Shown: piece after piece, positions 1 through 9,553 of the stretch | How the letters are laid out: each line of letters opens with the position of its first letter | Position numbering within the stretch: the stretch's first letter is position 1 | Assembly: GCA_013416795.1 (NCBI GenBank) | Contig: RQSC01000757.1 | Span: 198,738-243,086 of the forward strand | DNA: 44,349 bases | Direction of reading: 5' to 3' | Source of the DNA: Prasinococcaceae sp. CCMP 1430 | Lineage: Eukaryota > Prasinodermophyta > Palmophyllophyceae > Prasinococcales > Prasinococcaceae | Position numbers and translations under genes: made by a program | The notes under the pieces: model-generated | Database searches by the model: none | Told to the model about the DNA's origin: nothing | What the model saw: the letters and a program-made list of their open reading frames with translations, nothing else

Positions 1-1518
1 GCGGAGGTCCAGCAGCGCGCCTCCGACATTATACTCATCTCAATGCTCGCGGGTGCGGCGCAGGCGCTGGCGGGCATGCTGCGGCTCGGCATCGTCGTGA
101 ACGCGGTGTCGCTGCCCGTGCTCGCCGGGTTCGTGTTCGGCGCGACGGTCACAATCGCCACGTCGCAGCTGAGCAAGCTCCTAGGATACAGCGGCGTGCA
201 CGTGCGGCGGCCCTTCCTGCAGAACGTGTGGGACACCGCTAGCAACCTCAAGAGCACCGAACCTGCAGCGCTGGCGCTCGGGCTGGCGTGCATCGCGCTC
301 ATCCTCGCGATGAAGCACTGGAAGTCGGTGCGACCGCAATCGAGGCTCGCGGCTGCCATGGGCACGTCGCGCAACGTCGTGGCCGTCGCGCTGGGCATCG
401 GCGTGTGCGCGCTCTTGGTCGCTCTGGGACACGACGTGCTGCCGCGCGTAGGCGACATGCCGGACGGCCTCCCTGCGCCGCGCCTCCCCGAGCTCAGCTG
501 GGAGCGGGCGCGGCGTCTCGCGCTGCCAGCGGCGTCGGTGGCGCTCATTGGCTTCGTCGAGGACGTCGCCATTGCCAAGAGCTTTGCCCGCAAGGGCCGA
601 TACTCGATCGACCCGAGCCAGGAACTGGTGGCGCTCGGGGCGTGCAACGTGCTTGGCGGCATTTTCCACGCCATGCCCGTCACTGGCAGCTTCAGCCGCA
701 CGGCGGTGAACCATGCGAGCGGCTGCACGTCACCGCTCGCGGGCATCGCGACCTCGGTGACCGTCTTGGTTGCGATATTCGCGCTGCAGCGGGTGTTTGC
801 GTTCATCCCGCTGTCGGCACTCGCGGCGATCATCATCAGCGCGGTTTTCACCATGGTCGACCTGCACGAGCTGCGCGGCCTCTGGAAGGCGTCCAAGCCG
901 GAGTTTCTCTTCGTGTTCCTGCCAACATGCGCTGCTGGCTTCGCGTTCGGCCTCCAGTATGCGATCTTTGCAGGCATTGTGTGCGCCGTGCCTGTCTACA
1001 TGGCCACAGCGGGCGTGCCCAATGTGCGTCGAGCAACGGCGCAGCAGGCGGCGCGCTGCGGCGAAGGGGTCGCACTCCTGCAGCTGGCTGGCGCGGTAGC
1101 GTTTCCCTCGAGTGCGAAGCTCGAGGCGGAGGCGGAGGCACTGCGCGACAACGGGGTCACCCACGTTGTCATGGACCTCTCCGCGGCGCCAAGAGTTGAC
1201 TTCTCTGCGGCGGTGGCCGTCCATGACCTCGCCGACTCGTTGATCCAGAGGGGGGGCATGCTTTACGTGGCAGCAGCGGACAAAAGCGTGCTGAGGATGC
1301 TACGAGCAATAGGGAGGCCAGGAGGGGAGCCCGAATACTGCGAGGCCGGCGTCGAGAGCGCGCTCGAACGCGCCGCGGCGGACATGTCGGCTGCGGTGAC
1401 AGACGGCGCAGAGGGCGCCAGCGATGCGCGCGGGGCAGCCCATTCGCACGCGCAAAGCGGGGAGCGGCGCCGCAGAGCCGCCAGCAAGGACGAAACCTCA
1501 CCACTCTTGCAGGTCTAG
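1..1518 (+). CDS. SulP/SLC26 anion (sulfate) transporter, copy 1, 5' end cut off by the window
   Basis: The frame is open from base 1 to a TAG at 1516-1518, giving about 505 codons of the C-terminal part of a SulP family permease. It holds most membrane helices and a C-terminal STAS domain (about bases 1024-1400), which in this family faces the cytosol and regulates transport. The protein is the same, residue for residue, as the matching part of copy 2 (2011-3855). The only nucleotide difference I saw is T573 against C2910, a silent change in an Ile codon. The missing N-terminus lies upstream of the window. Family known: sulfate or other anion transport by SulP proteins. Inference: a plasma-membrane or organelle sulfate transporter; the exact substrate cannot be read from sequence. 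Confidence 0.9.
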   Translation, partial: AEVQQRASDIILISMLAGAAQALAGMLRLGIVVNAVSLPVLAGFVFGATVTIATSQLSKLLGYSGVHVRRPFLQNVWDTASNLKSTEPAALALGLACIALILAMKHWKSVRPQSRLAAAMGTSRNVVAVALGIGVCALLVALGHDVLPRVGDMPDGLPAPRLPELSWERARRLALPAASVALIGFVEDVAIAKSFARKGRYSIDPSQELVALGACNVLGGIFHAMPVTGSFSRTAVNHASGCTSPLAGIATSVTVLVAIFALQRVFAFIPLSALAAIIISAVFTMVDLHELRGLWKASKPEFLFVFLPTCAAGFAFGLQYAIFAGIVCAVPVYMATAGVPNVRRATAQQAARCGEGVALLQLAGAVAFPSSAKLEAEAEALRDNGVTHVVMDLSAAPRVDFSAAVAVHDLADSLIQRGGMLYVAAADKSVLRMLRAIGRPGGEPEYCEAGVESALERAAADMSAAVTDGAEGASDARGAAHSHAQSGERRRRAASKDETSPLLQV

Positions 1519-1550
1519 CTGGGCCTACCTGCACATACTAATAATACGAC

Positions 1551-2010
1551 GCCGCCGGCCACACCCGCGGCTGCGCGCCACTTTCGAACTCCACCTCTCC
1601 CCCATCGAACGTAACGGGGCCGCGGGGGCGCCCCGTGCCTTTTTTTGTATCAAAACGCACGCGTTTATGGGGAGATTACAAACCCTGTATTCGCGTTTCG
1701 GACGTGCATTTCGAGCTGGCGTAACCTCAATGAGGCATCGCGAGGTTGCGGTTTGTTTGAATTGGAATTGGGAGTCGGGTCGCGGGTCAATAATGCGCGA
1801 GTGCGCGCGTCAATTTCCGATGCGGGGCGCGCGCGAGGTGCGTCTTTGTGTGTAAACTGCGGAAAGGGCGTTTCGAAATCGAATCCGGGACTGGACAGCG
1901 TTCCCCGGGCGCGCGCGGGCGCGCGCGCGGGCGGCTGGGCGCGCGGAGCGCGCGCGCGCCACCCTGGCCCTCGCTCGCAGGCGCGGCCTCGCCGCCGCGA
2001 CGCGGGCGAC
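1551..2010 (+). promoter_or_regulatory. Upstream region of SulP copy 2
   Basis: This 460-bp stretch lies between the end of copy 1 and the start codon of copy 2. It contains a relatively AT-rich part (about 1630-1880, with a run of seven T at 1641-1647 and a CGAAATCGAATCC stretch near 1875) and then an almost pure GC stretch up to the ATG. The reading frame of copy 2 stays open through part of it, but that peptide has no resemblance to the family. I treat it as promoter and 5' UTR. No TATA box is obvious. Confidence 0.5.
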
Positions 2011-3855
2011 ATGATCATCTACAGCAAGCAGCTCTCCGGGATGGCCTCGATGGGCGCATGGGCGCGAGGCTGCGTCCCGCCTCTCGGCTGGCTGCCGCGG
2101 TACGCGTGGCGCGAGCGCGCGGCGCGCGACGCGGGTGCGGGCGCGATGGTTGGCGCGGTCGTCGTGCCGCAGGCGCTGGCGTACGCCAGCCTGGCGGGGC
2201 TGCCCGAGCAGTACGGGTTGTACGCCGCCTACCTCGCGCCGGCCGTTTATGCGCTGCTCGGCACGTCCAATGAGATCACCGTGGGGCCTACGGCCATCAT
2301 GTCCATCATGGTAGGCGAGTTGGGCACCGGAAGCGGCGCGGAGGTCCAGCAGCGCGCCTCCGACATTATACTCATCTCAATGCTCGCGGGTGCGGCGCAG
2401 GCGCTGGCGGGCATGCTGCGGCTCGGCATCGTCGTGAACGCGGTGTCGCTGCCCGTGCTCGCCGGGTTCGTGTTCGGCGCGACGGTCACAATCGCCACGT
2501 CGCAGCTGAGCAAGCTCCTAGGATACAGCGGCGTGCACGTGCGGCGGCCCTTCCTGCAGAACGTGTGGGACACCGCTAGCAACCTCAAGAGCACCGAACC
2601 TGCAGCGCTGGCGCTCGGGCTGGCGTGCATCGCGCTCATCCTCGCGATGAAGCACTGGAAGTCGGTGCGACCGCAATCGAGGCTCGCGGCTGCCATGGGC
2701 ACGTCGCGCAACGTCGTGGCCGTCGCGCTGGGCATCGGCGTGTGCGCGCTCTTGGTCGCTCTGGGACACGACGTGCTGCCGCGCGTAGGCGACATGCCGG
2801 ACGGCCTCCCTGCGCCGCGCCTCCCCGAGCTCAGCTGGGAGCGGGCGCGGCGTCTCGCGCTGCCAGCGGCGTCGGTGGCGCTCATTGGCTTCGTCGAGGA
2901 CGTCGCCATCGCCAAGAGCTTTGCCCGCAAGGGCCGATACTCGATCGACCCGAGCCAGGAACTGGTGGCGCTCGGGGCGTGCAACGTGCTTGGCGGCATT
3001 TTCCACGCCATGCCCGTCACTGGCAGCTTCAGCCGCACGGCGGTGAACCATGCGAGCGGCTGCACGTCACCGCTCGCGGGCATCGCGACCTCGGTGACCG
3101 TCTTGGTTGCGATATTCGCGCTGCAGCGGGTGTTTGCGTTCATCCCGCTGTCGGCACTCGCGGCGATCATCATCAGCGCGGTTTTCACCATGGTCGACCT
3201 GCACGAGCTGCGCGGCCTCTGGAAGGCGTCCAAGCCGGAGTTTCTCTTCGTGTTCCTGCCAACATGCGCTGCTGGCTTCGCGTTCGGCCTCCAGTATGCG
3301 ATCTTTGCAGGCATTGTGTGCGCCGTGCCTGTCTACATGGCCACAGCGGGCGTGCCCAATGTGCGTCGAGCAACGGCGCAGCAGGCGGCGCGCTGCGGCG
3401 AAGGGGTCGCACTCCTGCAGCTGGCTGGCGCGGTAGCGTTTCCCTCGAGTGCGAAGCTCGAGGCGGAGGCGGAGGCACTGCGCGACAACGGGGTCACCCA
3501 CGTTGTCATGGACCTCTCCGCGGCGCCAAGAGTTGACTTCTCTGCGGCGGTGGCCGTCCATGACCTCGCCGACTCGTTGATCCAGAGGGGGGGCATGCTT
3601 TACGTGGCAGCAGCGGACAAAAGCGTGCTGAGGATGCTACGAGCAATAGGGAGGCCAGGAGGGGAGCCCGAATACTGCGAGGCCGGCGTCGAGAGCGCGC
3701 TCGAACGCGCCGCGGCGGACATGTCGGCTGCGGTGACAGACGGCGCAGAGGGCGCCAGCGATGCGCGCGGGGCAGCCCATTCGCACGCGCAAAGCGGGGA
3801 GCGGCGCCGCAGAGCCGCCAGCAAGGACGAAACCTCACCACTCTTGCAGGTCTAG
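2011..3855 (+). CDS. SulP/SLC26 anion (sulfate) transporter, copy 2, complete
   Basis: A 614-residue protein in a single exon. After a short N-terminus comes the SulP signature region: residues about 45-100 include VVVPQALAYASLAGLPEQYG, then YALLGTSNEITVGPTAIMSI. About 10-12 hydrophobic segments follow to residue ~440. The STAS domain spans about residues 455-575, with the strand-helix pattern VTHVVMDLSAAPRVDFSAAV. Length fits the family. The frame is open further upstream, but the start at 2011 leaves the normal short leader before the conserved WLPRYAW segment. Known for the family: proton- or sodium-coupled, or exchange, transport of sulfate and related anions. Its neighbour upstream is an identical copy; the gene downstream is convergent. 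Substrate is inference. Confidence 0.92.
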   Translation: MIIYSKQLSGMASMGAWARGCVPPLGWLPRYAWRERAARDAGAGAMVGAVVVPQALAYASLAGLPEQYGLYAAYLAPAVYALLGTSNEITVGPTAIMSIMVGELGTGSGAEVQQRASDIILISMLAGAAQALAGMLRLGIVVNAVSLPVLAGFVFGATVTIATSQLSKLLGYSGVHVRRPFLQNVWDTASNLKSTEPAALALGLACIALILAMKHWKSVRPQSRLAAAMGTSRNVVAVALGIGVCALLVALGHDVLPRVGDMPDGLPAPRLPELSWERARRLALPAASVALIGFVEDVAIAKSFARKGRYSIDPSQELVALGACNVLGGIFHAMPVTGSFSRTAVNHASGCTSPLAGIATSVTVLVAIFALQRVFAFIPLSALAAIIISAVFTMVDLHELRGLWKASKPEFLFVFLPTCAAGFAFGLQYAIFAGIVCAVPVYMATAGVPNVRRATAQQAARCGEGVALLQLAGAVAFPSSAKLEAEAEALRDNGVTHVVMDLSAAPRVDFSAAVAVHDLADSLIQRGGMLYVAAADKSVLRMLRAIGRPGGEPEYCEAGVESALERAAADMSAAVTDGAEGASDARGAAHSHAQSGERRRRAASKDETSPLLQV

Positions 3856-4029
3856 CTGGGCCTACCTGCACATACTAATAATACGACGTGCGCCGCCCCC
3901 GCAATGGGCGACGGGGAGCGGCGCCGCAGAGCCGCCAGCAAGGACGAAACCTCACCACTCTTGCAGGTCTAGCTGGGCCTACCTGCACATACTAATAATA
4001 CGACGTGCGCCGCCCCCGCAATGGGCGAC
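3796..4029 (+). repeat. 117-bp perfect tandem duplication over the SulP copy 2 stop codon and 3' UTR
   Basis: 3796-3912 is repeated base for base at 3913-4029. The unit runs from GGGGAGCGGCGCCGC through the last 20 codons, the TAG stop and about 57 bases of 3' flank. The second unit therefore repeats the C-terminal coding bases and a second in-frame-looking stop downstream of the true stop. Copy 1 of the gene has only one such unit. As 117 is a multiple of three, reading frames pass through both units unchanged. Confidence 0.93.
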
Positions 4030-4298
4030 GGCGGCGCGGCCACCGGCGATGGCTTGCTGGGGCCTCATCGCCTTGACAGGGACAAATACACGCGCAATGC
4101 GCCGGCCGCGCTCGACCCCATGCTCCCGATAAGGTCGCCGCAGGTGGCCGAGGACGCCGTCGAGGCCGTGGACGCGACGCCAACGAGCACAGCGCACAGC
4201 TCAACGCCACGGCGTCCCTCGCACCACACGCGCGCGCCCTTTTTAATACAACGATGATTTCATCCTTAGCAGCCGCGCGCGTCGCTGCTTGCTCGCCC
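3856..4298. other. Convergent intergenic region, SulP / ankyrin gene
   Basis: 443 bp between two stop codons facing each other. It contains the second unit of the 117-bp repeat and then about 270 bp with no recognisable gene. A short open frame at 4021-4257 has no support beyond being open. Confidence 0.5.
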
Positions 4299-5702
4299 TC
4301 ACTCACAGCTGGCGCGAGTCTCTTCGGTCTTGGCGATGTCCTTGGGGACTTTCCCCTCTGCGTTTGCGACCCCCTTGAGAGACGGGAACTCGCCCGCGAG
4401 GTAGGTGCACACATCCGCGCGCCCGTTCACGGCTGCGAGGTGCAGTGCAGTATTTCCACTCGCTTTGATGACGGCGTCTGCGCTGGCGCCGTGGGCGAGG
4501 AGGAGCGTGACGAGCTCGAGCTTGCCCCTCTGCGCGGCAAGGTGAAGTGGCCGCCAGCCACTGCCGTCTGCCGAGTCAGCGGAGGCGCCGTATTTGAGCA
4601 GCAGCTTCGCCAGCGCAACTTGGCCGCGGCGCGAGGCACTGTGCAATGGCGTCCCGCTCATGTCCTTGTTGGAGGCGTCGGCGTGCGCGCCTTTTGCAAG
4701 CAGCAGCTCGGCCATCTCCATGTCGCCGACATCGAGCGCGTAATGCAGCGCTGTCTTCCCGTCGAAGTCGGCCGCGTTGACATTGGCGCCTAGCGCGAGG
4801 AGGAGCTCCACCATCGGCGTGTCGCTCGCGTCCACAGCTGTGTGCAGTGGCGTGCGGTCGTCGTCCATGATGACGCCGTCGTCAGGGTCGGTCATCGCAC
4901 GGTCGGCACCATCGCTGCCGCCGCCCCTCTTGACCAAGCTCCAGTTGCCCGTGGCGTACTCGGAGTTCGAGCGGCTCGGCATGTTCATGTCGGCGCCGGC
5001 TTCGACCAGAAGCCGCACGAGCTTGCGGTCACCAGATACGACGGCATGGTGCACTGGCGTGAAGCCGGAGAGGTCCTCCAGCTCGAGCGCCGCGCCGGAC
5101 AGGAGCAGCGCCGTCACCGCGTCCGTTTTGCCGGCGGCCGCCGCGAGGGCGAGCGCTGACATTCCGGCTGTGTCGGTGCCGTCGACAGGTTTCCCCGCGG
5201 CGATCTCCTCCTGGAGCACGGCCACGTTACCGGCGGATGCGGCCTCGAGCATGCGTTTGGACGGCCCGCCGAGCATCTCGCGCACCACGTCGTCCTCAGC
5301 CATCTCGAAAGGCCTGAGGCCGCTCATGTCGATGACGTCCGGGTTGGCGCCCGCCTGGAGCAGCAGCGCGACGCACTCCCTGACGTTCCGCTTGCCGCGC
5401 GCCGCGAAGTGCAGCGGCACGGTTCCACGCCGATTGGGGAGGTTGGGGTCGGCGCCGACCTCGAGGAGCGCCCTAATGGCCTCCAGCTGGCCGTGGATGG
5501 ACGCGATGTGGATGGCTGCCTGCCCCAGCTGGTTGCCCAGGTTAACGGGGTAGCCACTGGCGACGAGCATTTTGATGTCCTGAGTGTGAGTGTGTGCGCG
5601 AGCATGCATTCGCGCGCGCGCGTCAGCGCGGGGGAGCGCGAGCGCGCGTTCGTGCTCGCGCGCAAGCGCATGTGCATGCGCGTGCGCGCGCTGGAGCGCA
5701 CG

Positions 5703-5740
<38 letters not shown>

Positions 5741-5866
5741 GTCGCGTGCGCGCGCGGGGAGCTCGCTTTTCACCTCTGCCTCATTGTCTCGCGCTAAGGT
5801 GAGCAGGCTACCAGGCCCGAAGTTGGCCGTCAGGCCCGACGTGGGCCGGCCCGCGGGCGCTGCCAT
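4299..5866 (-). CDS. Ankyrin-repeat protein, two exons
   Basis: Exon 1 is 5866-5774 (31 codons) and exon 2 is 5579-4299. The intron 5773-5580 (194 bp) begins GTGAAA and ends in TCAG; phase 0. The join reads ...LARDNEAE|DIKMLVASG..., which restores a normal ankyrin repeat and supports the model. The 457-residue product is almost entirely ankyrin repeats, about ten, with clear consensus units such as GKTALHYALDVGDMEMAELL and GNTALHLAAVNGRADVCTYL. A less regular acidic loop (DDGVIMDDD) sits in the middle. No other domain is visible, so it is probably a protein-interaction scaffold; partner and location are unknown. An in-frame extension upstream of 5866 is open but looks non-coding. Confidence 0.85.
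5705..5738. repeat. (AG)17 microsatellite in the ankyrin gene intron
   Basis: 34 bp of uninterrupted AG dinucleotide. On the gene's strand it is a CT tract and lies about 125 bp upstream of the 3' splice site, inside a 194-bp intron. Confidence 0.97.
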
Positions 5867-7489
5867 CGCAGCGGCGGGCGCCCCCACAGGCCGCCCAGAT
5901 TCCACGCCCGCGCCGGGTGGAGCGCACGCAGCGCGCAGATTCGCGCGGCGTGGTGGTGCGCCACGTCGGCGCGCAGCGCCGCGCGGACGCCGCCGAGACG
6001 CGCAGGCGGCCGCTGAGCGGCGCGAGCGCTGGCGCGGCTGGCGCGGAGCGGAGCCAGCCACAGTAGCACGCGGTAATACGGGAGCGAGCGCCGCGGCGCC
6101 GGCTCGTCACGTTCACGCACATTCGCCGGCGCGCTGGCGCGTGGCCCGGGCATGCGGCGTCTCGGACAGGTCAGCCCACTCGCCCACAGCGGCGCGCGCG
6201 TGCACGCCTGCTCGTGCCTGCAGCGCGGTGGCGAAGGGCTCAGCGAGCGGCGGCCAGGCAGGGGCACGAAGGGCCGTCCCAAGCTATGGTGAGGGTATTA
6301 TGCTACTCTAGAGAGAGAGAGTTGTAGCTAGCTAGAGGGGGCTGCGGCAGGAGCCCGCGGGGCCCTGTGCTGTGCGCCGCGCGCCGCACGCGGGGTCAGC
6401 GCCGGCGGCGAGGGCACGCGCGGACGTCGAGCTGGGGGCGGCGCCGTCGCAGCTGCGCCGCGCGGGCGTGATGTGAGGCGGGCGGTAAGTGGTCTGCTCA
6501 GAGCCCGAGGGCGATCGCGACCAGCCATATCCGCATCTTGCTCTCGGCTGCTGTGGCACGGAGTTGTTCGCAGGAACGCGGGCGGGGAGGTTGGAGCCCG
6601 GCGCTGCTTTGCCGTGCGCGGCTGGCTGGCGCTCTCTCTAGACGCCCCGAGGTGTGTGTGTGGGTGTGGTGTGTGTGTGTGTGGTGGTGGGGGGGGAGCG
6701 CAGTGTGGCTGGGGGGTAAGGGCGAGCCTGCGCTACGTACCGTCCGCGAGCCGCGCGTCGCGCGCGCTGTCCGCGCCCACTCAGCCGCGCGTGCTGTCCG
6801 GGGCGATGCGGGAGAGGGAGGGAGCGCGAGGAGGGCACGTCAGCGCTCGCGCGGCGGAGCGCGGGCGAGCGCGCGGGCGCTCCGCGGGCTCAGACTGAAG
6901 ACCGAAGTACGCGAAGTGAGTCGTCAGCGCCCCGAGGGGCTCGGACTCTTCCTATCATGATTGCGTATGTTTCATCAGCGCCCGGGGCGCTCTGTGCACG
7001 GGCCAGGGCGGCGCGCGCGCTCGGCGCGCTGCGCTGTCCCGCGGCGTGCGCGCGCCGCATCTATCCCTCACACGCACGCCCCTCTGCTAGCAGCGAGCGG
7101 CGCCGGCGTCGCGGCGACGCACCTTCATCTCACGCTCCTGCGACCGCTGCTGGAGGTCGAGCCCCGAGCGCTCGAGCGTGGCGCCGCCGAACGAGCCGTA
7201 CTGCCCCGCCATGGACGGCGGGCGGACCACCCTGTCGCCGTTGGCGGCGCACGCCGCCGCCGCGGCGCCCTGTGGCGGGCACACGCTGCCTCCAAGGAAC
7301 AGGGGACTTTTTTCCCCAGATAATGGACCCCAACAACCGACCAAAATGCATCATTTCTCAGTTTGTGAGAGACTTTTTTTTTTGCGGGGATGCGCGCGGT
7401 TCCCACCCCACTCAGCCGGGTGCGAGCGGGTGGTGGCACACAGGGCGCGCCCGGCGCGTCGCGGGGCACGGCTCCGTGGGAGGGGCTCA
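5867..7489. other. Long divergent intergenic region, ankyrin gene / PAF1
   Basis: 1.6 kb with no supported gene. Several frames are open because the DNA is so GC-rich, but their translations are low-complexity Arg/Ala/Pro and match nothing. Visible items: a low-GC patch with GAGAGAGAGAG and AGCTAGCTAG near 6285-6340; an imperfect GT repeat at about 6653-6700 running into a G run; and an AT-richer patch at 7305-7385 close to the PAF1 start. It presumably holds both promoters. Confidence 0.5.
6653..6700. repeat. Imperfect (GT)n / G-rich microsatellite
   Basis: GT dinucleotides interrupted by GG, followed by a run of about eight G. Low-complexity DNA in an intergenic region. Confidence 0.8.
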
Positions 7490-9401
7490 ATGGCGGAGGC
7501 GCGCGCGAAGGATGGCGGCGCGAAGACGGGCGGCAAGCGCGGCGGTGGCCTGCCGCGGCGGCGCACCGACGAGGGCATGGCGCTCCTGCGGCCGCAGCGC
7601 GCGCGCTTCATCGCGCCGATGCCGTTCCTCAGCTCGCTGCCGCCTGTGCCCGCCGAGCCCAAGCTCGTCAAGGTCGGCGCGGGCCCCCGCGAGCTACTCG
7701 AGTTCAAACCAAGCCTACTCGACGAGGCGCAGGCGTACAAGCTGCTCGTGCAGACCGATCTGGGCGCGCCGGTGCGTCGGCTGCGCCACCTAGTGCCCGT
7801 GTGGCCGGCGCCGTTCGCTTGGCGCTGGCACTCGCGTGGCTGCGCTCGTGGGCCGGGGCCGCGCGCGTGAGGGTACACGCGCAACACATCATTTGAGGCG
7901 CCGCGAATGCCTGCTGGCGCACCCGCCGTGCGCCCGTCTGTTCGCTTCGCCTCCCCGCACAGCGCGCGCGAGCCTGCCCCGCCCACGAGCATGCGGACGC
8001 GGCACTCCAATCCGCAACCCTAACAGACTGGGTGGGGCGACGCGCTGCTCGCCGGCGGGGCGGGGGCGCACGAGTCCACGCGACGGATGGCGATCCCGGG
8101 CGATCCGTCAAACGCGATGCCCTCTGCGCGCGCGCATGCCTACTGACACGCGCGGGGCTTGTCCCTTCCCGCGGCCCACGGGCTCATTTCCAACTCCGCG
8201 AACTGCTGGCCACGCGCGTGCCGTCCAGGTCGACCTACTGCATCCGGAGATGTATCGCATCCCTGAGGCGCCGCTGCCACTCGACCCGGCGGACGAGGCA
8301 CTGCTCCGCGACGGCGATGGCGAGGAACACGGCCGGGGCAGCGCTAAGGCGCGCTCCGTCGCCGCGCTTCCGTGGCTGATGAACACTCAGTACATCTCAA
8401 ACGATCTGTACACCAAGTCGACAGCGCCGGGTCTGTCGGAGAAGAAGGCGAAGCAGCTGCGCATGGACGCGCAGGGGGGGCCGGAGGGCGTGCCAGACCT
8501 GAGCGATAGGGACAAGCAGATTGTCGCGATCCAGGCGAGCTTCGATGCTGCAGCAAAGGCCCCCAAGCACGCGACCAAGCGTAGTGTCACCCCGGTCGAG
8601 GTCCTGCCTCTGCTGCCCGACTTCGAGCTCTGGGGCCATCAGTTCGTGCACGTGCACTTCGACGCGGACCCGCTCGACAAAGTGCCCGCGCGTGTACTCG
8701 CGGCCGAGCGCGCCAAGATGGCGGCGGATGCGCTGCTCAAGCAGTACACGGTGCAGGGCGAGGACGAGGAGGAGGAACAGAGAATCCTCGCGTACATGGT
8801 GCCCGCGCCGGCCAAGGCTGAGGCAGGCGAGAAGCGCGCCCGTGACGGCGACAATGGCACCGCCGGCGGCAGTGGCGCCGATGGTGAGGCAGAGGCCAAG
8901 CGCGCCAAGCGACAGGCACTTCTCGCTGCGGGCCTTCTAGACGACTCGGACGAGGACGATGACGAGGAGGGGAAGGGCGGCGAGGCCGGCGGAGGGGGGG
9001 CCGCGGGGGGGGCGGCCGGCGAGCAGGGCAGCGGTGCCGGTGGCGAGGAGGGCGAGGGTTCGGGCTCTGGCGCTGTCGAGTACGCGTGGCTCACCGAGTA
9101 CAGCAGCAAGCCTGTGCACCGCAAGAGCGACGAGAGCCTCAAGGAGCAGTACCTGGTCCGCAGCGTTGGGGGCTCGATCCGCTACTCGGATCTCAACACC
9201 ACGCTCGAGCTCAAGGCTTCCTTCTCCAAGGCTGTGCGCGAGATCCGCCCGAGCTCCGTGCACGTCACGCGGACGGTTGTGGACGAGCAGAGGCGCGAGG
9301 AGCGCCTCGCGCTGCGCGACACGCTGCTCGCGGCCGGCGCGGCGAGCGCCGGTGTGAGCCCCGACGACGTCGCGCGCGCGGCGATCCCGGAGGCGCGGTA
9401 A
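7490..9401 (+). CDS. PAF1: RNA polymerase II-associated factor 1 (PAF1) homologue, two exons
   Basis: Exon 1 is 7490-7771 (94 codons), exon 2 is 8229-9401; the 457-bp intron starts GTGCGT and ends CCAG, phase 0. The join gives TDLGAP|VDLLHPEMYRI, which lines up with the PAF1 signature (human PDLGVTIDLINPDTYRI). Further family landmarks: LDPADEALL, PWLMNTQYIS, RVTPVEVMP-like SVTPVEVLPLLPDFELWGH, and a YSDLNTTLELKASFSKA block near the C-terminus. The product is 484 residues with an acidic, Gly-rich linker (about residues 330-390). Known role: scaffold subunit of the nuclear Paf1 complex, acting in transcription elongation, H2B ubiquitination and H3K4/K36 methylation. It faces RPE, with 152 bp between the stops. 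Confidence 0.93.
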
Positions 9402-9553
9402 AGCTCTCCGCCGGCGCACTTGGCCGGACTTGTACCACTCGTGGCCACGCACGGAAATGCACGCAGGGCGGGTGCACACTCGCTACACAAAAAATGTGAT
9501 GTGTAGTTATGCGTGCCTGGCCTGCCGAGGCGAGCACCGAGCGCGCGCGCAGC

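Larger units (their letters stand above)
1..3887 (+). repeat. Head-to-tail tandem duplication of the SulP gene (bases 1-1550 match 2338-3887)
   Basis: Bases 1-1550 and 2338-3887 match at a constant offset of 2337 bp, with a single substitution noticed. The match ends right after the sequence ACTAATAATACGAC that follows the stop codon. Copy 1 then runs into 1551, while copy 2 runs into GTGCGCCGCC. If the duplication is a simple tandem one, the unit is 1551-3887: about 460 bp of upstream DNA, the whole gene and 32 bp after the stop. The first copy would then begin 786 bp before the window. Confidence 0.93.

Noticed and set aside
1645-2010. N-terminal extension of SulP copy 2 by 122 codons
   Set aside because: The frame is open, but the peptide is Arg/Ala low complexity with no family similarity. 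The ATG at 2011 gives the usual leader length.
2247-3314. 355-codon open frame antisense to SulP
   Set aside because: Mirror of a GC-rich coding frame; no recognisable domain, and the sense strand is a clear transporter.
4021-4257. Short frame after the 117-bp repeat
   Set aside because: No domain, part of a convergent intergenic region, start lies in the repeat.
5409-6960. Several open frames between the ankyrin gene and PAF1
   Set aside because: Low-complexity Arg/Ala/Gly translations, one running through the (AG)n microsatellite as Arg-Glu repeats. No motif supports any of them.
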